From Cryptomeria japonica (taxonomy: Eukaryota > Streptophyta > Pinopsida > Cupressales > Cupressaceae): DNA of 64,000 nt. The notes under the pieces were generated by a model, which did not search any database, was not told where the DNA came from, and was given only the letters and a program-made list of their open reading frames with translations. How positions within the stretch are numbered: the stretch's first letter is position 1; every line of letters begins with the position of its first letter. Shown here in pieces: positions 25,324-37,800 of the stretch. The position numbers and the translations under genes are program-made. The stretch covers positions 155,246,891 through 155,310,890 of the forward strand of contig NC_081407.1 in the NCBI RefSeq assembly GCF_030272615.1, given 5' to 3'.

Positions 25324-25704
25324 ATGCCAAAATTCTCTCCAAAATCACAAGTACTCTATCACTCCTTGAGCTGTAAAATTTTACAGAAATCTAGTCGAGT
25401 TGCTAGCAAAATTTATAAATTTAAAATGCCTAAGAAGGGGGAAGTGTCTAAAGTAGGTGAAAACTCAAAAAAGGGTGAAGGTTCTAAGGAAAAACCCAAG
25501 CAATCTAACCCAGTGGATATGAAAAGACCCCTGCAAAAATCTTTACTAGACGCCTTATCTGGATCAGAGGATACCGAAGCCAAAAATATATGTAAGGATA
25601 GGCTCGAGGATTGTAGAGATGCTTCAATTCCCATAGCAGGGAGGGATTTGTTCTTGTATTTTTATAAAAACAGAGATGGGAAGGTCCCTTTATCAAACCC
25701 CTAG
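25324..25704 (+). CDS. Hypothetical lysine-rich protein, probably a broken transposon ORF
   Basis: 126 codons from ATG. Residues 37-66 are Lys/Glu/Ser-rich and probably disordered; the rest has no motif I recognise. Beyond the TAG at 25702 plausible coding continues with one frame change (…AKLIVPNVFID, then ADNYHLVTRTV) to about 25820, where the LTR-like sequence at 25825 begins. That fits an older ORF cut by an LTR insertion. It could be a gag of an unrecognised element; a host gene is less likely. Confidence 0.35.
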   Translation: MPKFSPKSQVLYHSLSCKILQKSSRVASKIYKFKMPKKGEVSKVGENSKKGEGSKEKPKQSNPVDMKRPLQKSLLDALSGSEDTEAKNICKDRLEDCRDASIPIAGRDLFLYFYKNRDGKVPLSNP

Positions 25705-25824
25705 ACCTTGGATGTAGCAAAATTAATAGTACCCAATGTCTTCATTGATGTGAAGTGTTGGCGGATAATTATCACCTAGTGACCCGAACTGTAAGGATGC
25801 CAAGTGGAAACCCATTGTTGGTGG

Positions 25825-26415
25825 TGTTAGGAATTGTATGCAGAAAATATCAATTATATGAAGATAAATATTAAACACAAGAATGAAAAACACAGAAATA
25901 ATAACAGTGGGGAGACAATATTTAACATGGTTCATCCAATCTCGGGCTACATCCACCAAACAGAGAGTCCAATATTATTATCCAGTAAATCAAAACTGAT
26001 TACAACTAGCAATCCCCTTGCAACTCAATACTGCTGCAAAATGCTACAAAATTCCCTACTGAAAACCCTAACCCTTAGCCTTTTTATCAAGACATGTTGG
26101 TTACAAAATTAGGGTTACAACATGTTAGCCAATAGAAAAATAACACCCGATGTCTTTATAAAATAATAAAAGTCTTTTTGACCTCGCCGGGCACTGCCCT
26201 TCGCGATACAGGGAGTGCGCCAAGGCACTACCCCTTGACCCCATCTTGGGGGTGCTGCCCCCAAATCCCTGTCAAAAAATATGGGGGGAAACTGCGATGA
26301 TAGAAGTAGGGAAAATTTAACCTACGAGTCTGAGTAGGCTCCAAATAACAACAAGTGGTCACAAAATCGATAATTGTTGATTGTTTTATGCTGAACAAAC
26401 AGACTCTCTCAAACA
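25825..26415 (-). repeat. Solo LTR-like sequence of a Ty1/copia (Tork-type) element
   Basis: On the minus strand it ends GCATACAATTCCTAACA and contains GTGGATGTAGCCCGAGATTG with GAACCATGTTAAA, the R-region signature of Tork-type copia LTRs, plus a GGGGGCAGCACCCCCA hairpin word typical of such LTRs. A minus-strand start of TGTTTGAG at 26415 is plausible. I found no matching target duplication, so ends are uncertain. Confidence 0.6.
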
Positions 26416-26806
26416 TTATAATTTTATTTAAAAAAAATCTTAGAATAGTAATATTCGTATATCATACACAAACTTACAAGAATATATAATTGTTTGTGTG
26501 CCAATTGTATGTTATTATATGAAGGAGACTTAACTTTTTTCAATTTTACCTTAAAGTCGATCAGCAGCCTGTAGTAACCATAAAATGACGTCTAATTGTA
26601 TTTCACGAATCCAAACAGTCACAACTGTGAAAGATTTACAACTTCAAAAGATTTTCCCTTAATGAGACCTAAATTTAAGAGTAGATATTGTCCGATAATA
26701 AGCTAGGTAGAATAACTGTGAAGATAAGAAATTTTATAGAGTAGATATTGTCCGATAATACAAGTATGAAAGTGCCTTGTGGTCTGAAGAGGATGGAGAA
26801 AATCAA
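26416..26806. other. 3' flank of the subtilase gene
   Basis: AT-rich; should hold the minus-strand 3' UTR and polyadenylation site of the subtilase, which I could not place. A 21-bp segment (GAGTAGATATTGTCCGATAAT) occurs twice, at 26680 and 26740, an exact 60-bp-spaced repeat. Confidence 0.45.
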
Positions 26807-29800
26807 TCATACTGCACTCGTACCACCATAGTCTTTAGATTCGAGATAAGAAGTTTGCTGCTCAGATCGAGTAGATTGCTTAGCTTCCCTAAACTTGTCA
26901 TTTAAGTTGTTGACGCGAACAATAATGGGGCTTTGCACACGATGATCAGGACTAGCCCAGATGAGTGTTCCAAAATTATAGACTCCATCAGAGTGCTTCA
27001 CAGGTTTTAGGGTCACTGCAAAAGAGGCACTTCTTACATTTGGCGTGAAAACTAGAATATTAGGCTTCACAATCACTTCCACACCAGGTGGGCATGAGAC
27101 TATAGCTATATACAAACAATTATCATCTGGGCTAACGTTGGTTACGGTCCTCTTGATTGTGGTAGTGGATTCCAGATTCGACACAGTAATAGAAGGATAG
27201 TTTAGACCACTGGCAGAACTTTTTTCAGGGCAGGTGGTATTTAATTTAGATGAAGAAACAATGGTTCTGATCTGTTTTTGGGTGTAGCCAAGACTGCAGA
27301 GAAACATTATATAATCTGTTGGATCTGCATCATATACCAGTCCTGGATTCATGGCTTGTCTGGGATTTACATGCCCTGCACCAAAATCAAATGGGTCTGA
27401 TGGCTTTCCAGATCCTCCAGCTTTAATCAAGTCAAAAGATGTATCTCGGACATATGCTGCAAATAATAGGACTAAGAAAATGATTATCAGGATTAACTGA
27501 ATGCAATATAATAGTATATAATATTATCTTCATTGTTCAGAGTAATGATTTCCTTTAATGTAGTGGTCTTAAGTTGTCCACTTAGAGAGTTGGTATTCAT
27601 TGCATTGAATACTCAAAGGTGAAGCAGTGGGATTGGAATATTTGTGCTTATGTAAAACTAAAACCTTTCAACAAATATGATAGAATGAATGGATAACATA
27701 ATAATGTACCAGTTGTCATGATGGCAGATCTGATGGCTGCAGGACTCCATTCTGGATGAATTGACTTGAGAAGAGCAACAATTCCAGAGACATGAGGGCA
27801 TGACATGGATGTTCCTGATAAGAAATTGTAGTCCACAGAGCGTTTGTCCAATCCTATTTCTGAAGGTGGAATCACTGGAGGCCATGCTGCCAGAATGTTC
27901 ACACCTGGTGCTGTTATATCAGGCTGCACAATTGCAAATTATAGGCTGTAAATAAATTCCACATGCATAACTCTTTAATCAAACAAGATATTTCACTTTA
28001 ACAATATTTTCTCAGATATGGTGAGAACATATAATCTTAGTATTCATTTAGACATGCAATCTGTCACATACCTTCAAAATGTCTGGAGATAGTGTGCTAG
28101 GTCCCCTTGAGGAGAAGTAGACTACAACAGGCGCAGGTTCAAGTCCCGCAACACTTCTACTTGGACTCATTCGAACAACAGGAGACCTGACCCAAATATA
28201 ACATAAAATTACATTTTGTAAACAGTGTTTTTTCTAATGGAATATTCTGGATTCATATCTGAATTGATTTCAACTCACTTAGATGACTTGTAATATGAAA
28301 GGATCTTTGCCCCTTGCTCCATATCTACGTACACCACAGGTATAAAAGAGAGCTGTGGCACCACTTTGGTGGGCACTTCTGAGAAAATTAATGCAGCCCC
28401 TCCTGCTAGGTACACATCAAAAGCTGCATTGAAGCTGTCGTCACTCCCATGTGTTCCAAAGCATAGCACTATTTTCCTTGAAACCAAATTTCGTTTCAGA
28501 GATCCACATGTTCTGTACATGCATGTGCAAAATCTTATGAGTAAAATATACAATGTTATGAAATCAATCTTCATACCATTGTACATTTTATACAATGTTA
28601 CGAAACCAAGATATGAAACCAAAATGTTATGAGTAAAATATACAATGTTGTGAAAGATGAATAAAATGTTATGAAAATAAAATGTACAACCAATATAAGA
28701 ACAAGCTTTGATATTTGTGTTGAGATCTACATACCCTTCCCTTGAGGCTGAGGCTCCATCTACCAGTGGTATGAATGAGCTGTTTGGTTGTTGGGTGTTT
28801 ACTCCCTCTCCCTTACAACACGTACAATTATTTGAAAAAATAATAATTATTAATTTACAAAACATTATATGTCACAAAAATTATATTAATGAAAATAAAA
28901 TTGAGAAACAAAAGTTTTTAATAATTGAAGAGCATGGTAGATACCTTGATACTCATATTATTTCCAAGCTTTAAGTACGTAGGAAAGCTACGGTCCATAG
29001 TGCTTGCTGCTACAGACATACTCCAAGGAGCTGTATTTGAAACAGAAGCAGGGTCAGGGCCATCATTTCCTGCTGAAAACACTACAGGAATACCCTTTTC
29101 CATTGCATGGAAGGAGCCTATATCTAAACTTGAAGCAAAATAGTCAGGCAAAGGTGTTCCCGAGCCCAAGGAAACAGATATCACATCTACCCCATCACTG
29201 ATGGCATCATGGTAAGCAGCAAGGATATCAGCTTCACTGCAGTCACCACCTAACCAACAAACCTTATACATTGCAATCCTTGCTCGAGAGGCACCTCCTC
29301 TAGCAATTCCTCTTCCTAAACCCATAAAGCTTGCATTTATTACTTGACTTCCACCTGCTGTAGAGGCTGTGTGTGTTCCATGCCCATTGTGATCTCTAGC
29401 TGATCGGTATTCTGGAACTTCAGTAGTATTTAGAGGTCCCTTAGCTGCTTCATAACCTTGGACATACCATCGTGCACCCACTAGCTTTCTATTGCATGTG
29501 GACTTACTGAATTTCTCTCCTTCCTGACACACACCCTTCCAACTACTAGGAGGTGGAGGAAGTGTGTTGTCTTTAAAGCTTTCTGATTCTGGCCAAATAC
29601 CTACAAATAAATTTTTATCAAATCATATTCATTAATATTTTATCAATTTATATTTAAAAAAACTTGCCCATAATCAAAGTAAACACTTCTGATTAATTTT
29701 TATGTATGCTTAAATAATAATATAATTAACAAAGTTTCTCTTAACTCATAATTCTAGTCTAACATGATATAAATTAACATTGTTTTGTGATGAAACCAAA

Positions 29801-30930
29801 ATGATGATCAAAAAGAGTATTTGAGAACTATGCCTACAATTTAAATTTCAATTTTTGTTACCATTTAATCTTATAAAGTATTCATTTTACTGTCTTCTTG
29901 GGTTCTACATGTTTTTAATTAATGATTGAATATTTAAATGCGTATATACTGAAACATTTTACTGTCTGTTTGGACTATGCATGTTTTTAATTAATGAATG
30001 GATATTTATATGGGTATACACTAAAATATATATTTTATGTACATTCTCTGTTGTATGTTTTACTCCACTCTGTTCATTTAAGAATGAAAAAACTGGTGCA
30101 ATTCTGACCTGAGTCTATGATACCAATAACTAGTCCTTCTTCGCTGTGGTGTGTTTCCTGTATAGGCATCCTTGTTAGACCATCCAAAGGCAGTCCCATG
30201 AAGTCCCAACTGTGTGTTGTATGTAGCTTCAACACTCTACTCTTGAAGATAGAGACAACACCTTGCATGGCTATTCGAATTCCAATTATTAGAAACATGT
30301 TTATGAAGAAATTTCACAGATATAAGAGCTAAATCACATCAGGATGAATGGTGTGTAAGGCTGGCAAACATTTTATAAATAACTCCTCAACCTCTATTCA
30401 TGCATAATTGAAATAAGTGGAAAAATACTTGATATTGTATTGGCCTGGGCTGCATTCAGTTTTGCTGCAAATCCAGAGAAGCTACTGTTGTAGCTGTAGA
30501 TCAAAGCCATTGCAGCAGCTTTGTGGCTGTTGGATCACATCATTGGTTATAACATTTCAAAGTCAGGCAATTTGTATCCTACACTATATTATATTCTTAA
30601 CAATATTACAATGCAAAGGAGAGAATCGTCACCTTCCAAGAACAGATGTTAGAATCTGATAATAGATTTCACTATTGATATGGGGCTGATCAAATTTATT
30701 TCCTCCCATGTATGCTATATATACCTGCACACAAATATACCCAAATAAGTATCATCAGATGGGTGTTAGTAAGTTGAGACATTTGTAGACAGACAGACTT
30801 TAAAATTTAGAAAAAAAGGCTATAATATAATTACATGAACATCATCTCCATCTTCTTGAATGGGCTGAATGGGCTGTATGCACATTAACAGAATGAATAT
30901 GACAAGTGTACTTCGTTTGGAAACTTCCAT
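26807..30930 (-). CDS. Subtilisin-like serine protease (plant subtilase, S8A), 10 exons, intact
   Basis: Exons: 30930-30835, 30724-30633, 30526-30429, 30270-30109, 29600-28945, 28811-28735, 28512-28279, 28186-28072, 27923-27710, 27456-26807. All introns are GT-AG and the 2394-nt sum reads without a stop: 797 residues. Signal peptide 1 to about 25 ([12 protein letters not shown] core); I9 prodomain about 32-115 ([22 protein letters not shown]); S8 catalytic domain with Asp148 (GIIDSG), His226 (GHGTHTAS), Asn328 (SAGNDGP) and Ser549 ([12 protein letters not shown]); inserted PA domain about 360-475; C-terminal Fn3-like domain about 690-790. Such proteins are secreted and cut cell-wall or peptide substrates. 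The multi-exon layout and motifs resemble the SBT5 group (CRSP-like), but subgroup needs a tree. It is the only intact host gene in the window. Confidence 0.93.
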
Positions 30931-30970
30931 GTCTGTATAAAATTTGAAGAAAGTTTGTGAAGAAATAATA

Positions 30971-30978
30971 CTTAAATA
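30971..30978 (-). promoter_or_regulatory. Possible TATA box of the subtilase
   Basis: Reverse complement reads CCTATTTAAGTA about 40 bp before the ATG at 30930. This would give a very short 5' UTR; a TACAG just before the ATG also leaves room for an upstream leader intron. Confidence 0.35.
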
Positions 30979-31325
30979 GGCCAGCGCACATTACCAGTAC
31001 TATTTCCAACTTTGGTGTAGCTCATGATTATGGCACGGAAAACTTATGAATTGCATTGTGGGGGACAAACGTTTCGTGCCCTTGAAGGCCGCTATATCCT
31101 TATTTTCTCTTATTTGGGTATAGTATGAGGAATAGTTACCAGTTTTCTTCCATAATGTTTTCCTATTTGAGAGTAGCTTGAAAAGCACTCAACCATCATA
31201 ATATATTATTCATGGTGGAATCACCCTAACGTGACTCTTCCGCTTATGGATGGCCATGATCTGCCCCCACTACACCAGAGTAAATCTTTAGGGGAAAAGT
31301 TAAGAGACTCGAATACATCACCTCT

Positions 31326-31737
31326 CCATTCAAGATGGGCCATATACCCATTCATTAATTACTTTATTCAGTCATAAGTATGATATATATAGGTGAATTT
31401 AGCTATTTATAGTTACAGTTGACTTTTGATTAATATGATTATTATTGATTTATTTTATAAATAAAATATAAAATTATTCTTGATTGTTTGACTATTAATA
31501 TTTTTTATATTTAAAACATAATGATCATTTTTCCATTCAAGACAGCGCATATATCCATTTTTCATTTATTACTTTTACTTATTCATAAATATGGCATATA
31601 GGTAAATTTGACTTTTGATTAATAAAATGATTATTTATCTATTTTATAAATAAAATGTAAAACTATTCTTGATTGTTTCACTATTAATCTTTTTAAATTT
31701 AAAATATAATTATTTGACTTGAAAAAGTCATTGTTAA
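31326..31737 (+). repeat. Tandem duplication, ~206-bp unit
   Basis: CCATTCAAGA at 31326 recurs at 31532, and the following 190 bp match in order (GACTTTTGATTAAT, TTTTATAAATAAAAT, TATTCTTGATTGTTT). The copies are diverged. Confidence 0.75.
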
Positions 31738-31866
31738 AGTTATGATGAATCAACATTTGTTTTATAATTCTTTTTGAGGAAGGTAACTCTTTATCATATT
31801 TGTCAATATTAAAATTAAGTTTGTAATTTAATTTGTTGCAAGCGTATATTATAATAATTAAATATG

Positions 31867-32138
31867 AGTGGTTTAAAATCTTTTTTGCTTAATGAATGAA
31901 AGAGGTTCAACATGACAATTTTTCAAGTGTAATCTAAAGCAAAATAGAAAATAGCTAGCAACAAATAGACAAATAAATTATAAAATGATAGATGAAATTA
32001 ATGAGTGGTTTAAATTTTTTTTTGCTTAATGAATGAAAGAGGTTTTACATGACAATAATCTAAAGCAAAATAGAAAATAGCTAGCAACAAATAGACAAAT
32101 AAATTATAAAATGATAGATGAAATTAATGATTTATATC
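31867..32138 (+). repeat. Tandem duplication, ~136-bp unit
   Basis: GAGTGGTTTAAA at 31867 recurs at 32003. The second halves (AGCAAAATAGAAAATAGCTA onward) are identical by eye for about 80 bp, so this duplication is recent. Confidence 0.85.
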
Positions 32139-32316
32139 AAATATAAATTGTTCTAATAAAATTGAAAGAGAGTCTTAAATATATCGCAACAATAATTTTC
32201 TCTAAAAATATAGTCTCAAAAGAGTGTTGAATTGCGTAATAATTCTATGATCTCTAAAGATCCAATACATATCAAGATCTTAAGTGATAGTATGAAAATG
32301 GTGATAATGAACTTTT

Positions 32317-32632
32317 TTTTTTATGGAGGTCCGAACTTGTGGGCACGATAGCCTAGCAAGGGCACGAAGCCTGCAAGCACACCATCCCAACAAGGGTCGA
32401 GGGCCTTCACAGAGTAGTTTTTACCATTCGATACAGGGGCACAAGCCTATAGGCTGAAACCTCTTTGGCTGAGAGCCAAGGGTTGAGGGGTATCCATTTT
32501 GTCAAATTTACCCAGGGCACGATCTCGGCCTCATCCGTTATGATGTCAGAGCCTTGCACTCAACAAGACTTGATCCTTGGTAGGCTGATTTGGAGCCATT
32601 CAACTTCACTAGTAGACCAAGGGACCATTGAT
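32317..32632 (-). mobile_element. tRNA-derived SINE
   Basis: About 315 bp. On the minus strand an A-box-like TTGGTCTACTAGTGAAG (about 32622-32606) and a B-box-like AAGGATCAAGTCTTG (about 32577-32563) lie near the 5' end, as in tRNA-headed SINEs, and the 3' end is an A-run (T-run at 32313-32322 on plus). The flanks GATAATGA(A/C)CTTTTTT at 32303 and 32633 form a target duplication of 15-16 bp with one mismatch. Base composition is clearly richer in GC than the surroundings. No protein coding. Confidence 0.75.
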
Positions 32633-32648
32633 GATAATGACCTTTTTT

Positions 32649-34077
32649 ACATAACATATTATTATTAACGAAGCGATTATAGTGTAGATTTTGTGGTACA
32701 TTTTAAACTTTTTCCAAATGTCATTTATCCCCTTTTCCATCCCTTTTCCTATACACTTATGTTTTCCACACCCTCTTTAAAAATAGTCAATATGAGATAT
32801 TTTCATGTGACTACTATATTTGTGCTTCATGCATAATTTCTTCTCCACTGCTTTATTTGTTCTATCTCACACGAACCTCAATCATTATCTTTATCATCCC
32901 TAATTTCCTATATGTTGGGATAAATATGTTTCAATATTGCTTTTCAATGTTTTTATTTAATTATTTATTTGTGTTTATTTATTATTGCGTCATGTGTTTT
33001 GGGTGCTCTAGTCATTTGGAATGTCATTAGTACTTTGTAATATGAAAATTTGTAATTATCACTTAGTTGTCATGGGAGTTCCTAAATACAATTATGTCAC
33101 TTGTAAGGTGTGTAAAAGTTGCCCAATTAGAAAGAACATGCAAAAAGGGATTTAAAGTGTGGGCTTAGAGAAGATCAATGAAGATATTTAATTTGTATAT
33201 GCATTCTACCAACAAGTTGATAAGACCGTAAGTGGAGTAGTCTCGTTGACAAAGGAAGTTGCTAATTTATATTTTTCTCCTTGATTTGGGCATTGCGAAT
33301 AGAGATTTGGACATCATTTTTAGCTAGTTTTTCTCTCATAGTTTGAGAAACCATTGATAGTTCTTTTTTTAGGTCTTTCTTATGATAGTTCTATTTTTAC
33401 TAGAATTGTATTATTTTTCTCTTGTGAAGGTTTGATCTTACCAATGTATCATAATAGGATTTGGTATTGTGAATTAGGTGTAGAATTTGATGTCACCCTT
33501 ACCCATCATAGGAAAATATGAAGAATATTTGGTCATTGAAATTCCTTGGAAAATATTTATAAAAAATATTCAAAGAGCATCTATCACATATCCTATAATG
33601 AATTTTCACTTTTCAAGTTTTAGAAACTATAGCTTGATCATATATTAAAGAGTGCACAAATTATAAATCTATCCAAAAGAAGGCAAGAAAATAGATTTGT
33701 ATATAAATGTATTTCTTTCAATGTGGAGAAAATTGAGTTAAAAACCAATATTATTAGTTGTCTTATATTTCAATAATAGGAAAATATCTCAATTTTGGTT
33801 TATCAAATTTCTATTAGATGTATAAACCAAGGATAGAAAATTATACATTTTAATTATTTTAAGAAGCATAAATTTAAATATAAATTTTTTATTTACAATA
33901 AAGCACTCATATAATTTATATTATTTTGCAAATAGTATTATTTCAAAACCAAAAGAAATGAAGAGCGGGAATGTGAGAAATTATAATAGTACTTGCAAAT
34001 TGCAAATTATACTACAATGAATTTCTTGATCTCTATGCAATTGCAACAAAATTTATTAATCTCTCTATTGTAAATTA
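32649..34077. other. AT-rich intergenic spacer
   Basis: No ORF, RNA gene or repeat structure supported. Confidence 0.5.
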
Positions 34078-34082
34078 CATTA

Positions 34083-34865
34083 TGGTGCGGTCACCGGTTA
34101 GGAGGGACCTCAAAGAGATCAGTCCGGACAGGTCAACAAGAGTAAACACAATAGAAACACAAGGATATGATGGAGGCAATGTAGAACAGAATGAATTATA
34201 TCATGAAAACTAATTACAATCAACCGGTAACATCTGGGTTACAGAAACTGGCTCACTGGCCTACTAAAACATGCTCAATTACAGAACATGTCACAACCAG
34301 GACCTCAAATCTTAAGATCTACCTTCTATGTTTTGTCTACCACCTTCAACCTCATTCTAATGCTTAATTACAATTATTTATATAGTCCAAGGGATCAGGT
34401 CGGTCTAAAAAGGGATCAAATGCCGAAGAACAAGACCTAACATGTAAAAACAACAAGGTCGGCCTCCGCCAAAAAAATTCCTCCAGAAAATCCAAAGGAT
34501 GAAGTGTAGATCAAAGGGAAGGTCGGCCACACGCCAAGGAACATTAGAATCAATGCTTAGGGCTCTGAAAGCTATGAAAGGGATCTGGTAGATCACTAAT
34601 GCAAATAGGTCTAGGCAACCGGTACCAGAAAACTCTCTTAGAAACCGGTAGCGATAACTTGCCGAAAAATTATTCAAATGCTCCATGGTTTGGGAATAAG
34701 GTAGATGATCAAGTCCTCAAGAAAAATCTAACTCCTCAAGATCTAGTGAGCTAATGCCAGAAAATGCAAAATGAAATGTTGAAACTGCAAAATAGAAAGC
34801 AAAACGGAAAGGAAATATTTTTGGTTGATGCAAGATTGCCAAGAATCGGGGATGCTCCTGCATCA
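34083..34865 (-). repeat. 3' LTR of the chromovirus
   Basis: 783 bp, aligning along its length with 52449-53220 with scattered differences. The flanking CATTA (34078-34082) is one copy of the target duplication. Confidence 0.9.
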
Positions 34866-34896
34866 GACATTCGGGGTTGTTGAAAAAGTGAGTCTC

Positions 34897-37800
34897 TCAC
34901 TTTGCTAGGGTTAGAGGAAAACCAAGGCGGTCTACCTCTGCCTGAGAAATCCAAGATGAATCTTCAACTGGTCTGTCCTTCCACTTTACTAGATATTCCT
35001 TATACTGACTACTCCGGGTATTACGCCCAATCCTACTGTCCAAAATGTCTTCAATCTGACCCAGTTCCTTCTGGGGAAACTGTTTCTCCAAGTCTACAAT
35101 ACCATCCTCACTAAATTCTGTTTCATGATACTGATGTAGATCTGCAATGTTAAATATAGGTGAAATACTCAGACTATTTGGTAACTCCACTTCATATTCA
35201 TTTTCGGAACTGAAATTTCTCAAAATATTGCAAGGTCCAAACTTCCTCATCTGCAACTTGTTATAAGTTCCAACCGAGAATCTTTCTTTTCTCAGATATA
35301 TTATCACTTCATCGCCAACTTAAAATTCCTCATGTCTTCTCTTCTCATCTTCTTTCTCCATATACTTGTTGTTCATGTCCTCCAAATGTCGCTTATCTTG
35401 AATAGGTAAGTCCTTTATGTGATCTACAAATTCTTCTGCTTCTGAACTTCTCTGGTCTTCACTATTGATATCTCTCAATTCTGATATACCTCTAGGGCAT
35501 GCTCTGGTAACAATCTCAAAAGATGTCCTTCTGGTACTCCTGTTTACTGAATTATTGTAGGCAAACTCTACTTGTGCAAGAATCAAATCCCAACTTCTAG
35601 TTTTGTCTCCAACTAAGCATCTTAACAAATTTCCCAAGCTCTAGTTAACTACTTCTGTCTGTCCATCAGTCTATGGGTGAAAAGTAGAACCGAACTTGAA
35701 ATTTGTCTTCATATTCTTCCAAATTGCTCTAAAAAAATAACCAATAATATTGGTATCCCTGTTTGAAACTATTCTCTTAGGTAATCCATGCAATCTCACC
35801 ACTTCCTTGAAAAATAGGTCATCTATATGCACTGCATCTGATGTTTTCTTACAAGGTATGAAATGAGCCATCTTCGTGAATCTATCCACCACCACAAATA
35901 TAGAATCATTCCCTCTCAGTGTTTTAGGCAATCCTCTAGTATGAAATCCATGCTTATATCCTCCCAAGGTCTCTCTAGTACTATCAAAGGCTTATACAAT
36001 CCCACATTTTGACTACTACCTTTTGTAACTTGATAACATCTACAAATTTTCACATATTTCCTAACATCCTTATGAATCTGGAGCCAAAAGTAATGCTCAC
36101 TCACCAATGCTACTATTTTGTGAACACCAAAGTATCCAGCTAATCCTCCATGTTTCTCCTTTATTAGATTCTCCCTCATAGAACTCTTAGGTATGCACAA
36201 CTGAACTCCTCTTAATAACATCTCATCCCGAATGAAGTAATCCAACCACTTGCTTCTATCTACCGTAACCGGTTCTCTACATGCTCTCCAAGGTTATGTA
36301 AAATCCGAGTCATCATCATACAAGGTCTTCAACTCCTTAAATCCTAATATTGTCACTCTCATCCCTGTCAGAAAATTCCTTCTTCTACTCAATGCATCAA
36401 AAACTTTGTTAGATTTCCCACTTCTATGCTTCAACACAAAGGTGTAACTGTACAAAAATTCTACCTATCTCATATGTCTCTGATTCAACTTACTTTGACT
36501 ATTCAAATATTGCAAAGCTTGATGATTAGTATACAACACAAACTCCTTAGGCAATAGGTAATGTCTCCACTTCTTCAAGGATTGAACTATGATATAAAAT
36601 TCTTGATCATACACTGAATATCTCCTCCGGGCATCATTAAACTTCTCATTGAAATAAGATACTTCTCTCCCTTCCTGATTCAATATGGATCCAATTGCAA
36701 TTCCACTTGCATCACAATCCACTTGAAATACTTTGTTGAAATCTGGTAAAGCTAACACGGGTTGCTCAGTCACTTTTTGCTTCAATAGTTCAAAAATTTT
36801 GTTTTCCTTGGTGGTCCACTTGAATTCCTTCCTATCTCCCCTCATTGTCTTAGTCATAGGGTTACAAACTGAACTGAAATTTCTGATAAACTTCCGGTAG
36901 AAACTAGCCAATCCATGGAATGATCTTACCTCTCCAATTCTTTCCGGTGGAGGCCATTCAACAATTGTTTTTACTTTCTCAGAGTCCATCTTCAAATCAT
37001 CCTCAGATATCACAAATCCTAAATAGACTAACTTTTCCTTCATGAAAGTACACTTCTTAAGATTTATCAACAACTTTTCTTCTCTCAACCTTTGCAAAAT
37101 TTGTCTTAAATGCAACTAATGTTCCTCTTTTGTCTTACTCAAAATCAAAATGTCATCCAAATATAAAATAACAAACCTACCCAAGAATTTCTTCAATACC
37201 TCATTCATCAACCTCATGAAAGTACTTGGTGTATTAGTCAATCCAAAAGGCATCACCAACCACTCATACAATCCTTCATTTGTCTTGAATGCTGTCTTCC
37301 ACTCATCTCCTTCTCTGATCCTGATATGATGATAGCCACTCTTCAAGTCTATCTTTGTAAAGTATTTGGCTCCACTCAAATAGTCCATTATGTCATCCAT
37401 CCTAGGCAAAGGAAACCAATATTTCACTGTGATCTTGTTTATTGCTCTGGAATCGGTACACATCCTCCATTCTCCATTCTTCTTAGGTGCTAATACTGCT
37501 AGTACTGCACAAGGACTCAGACTTTCTCTGATCAAACCTTTCTTCAACAATTCCTGCACTTGTCTATTCAGCTCTTCATTCTCTGTCAGTGTCATCCGGT
37601 GTGCAACTTTGTTAGGCAAACTAGCTCTGGGAATCAGGTCCATGCAATGACTGATACTTCTCACAGGTGGTAATCCATTAGGCACATTATCTGATATGAT
37701 GTCTTCATACTCTGTCAGCAACTCTTTTATCTCTTTCGGTTGTTCTTCTTCATGCTCTAGATTCTCAGTCTTCTTAGGAACTAAGGCAAAACACACATTC

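Noticed and set aside
26160-26280. GC-rich GGGGGTGCTGCCCCC hairpin as a terminator or regulatory RNA
   Set aside because: Common word in the body of copia LTRs; here it lies inside an LTR-like sequence.
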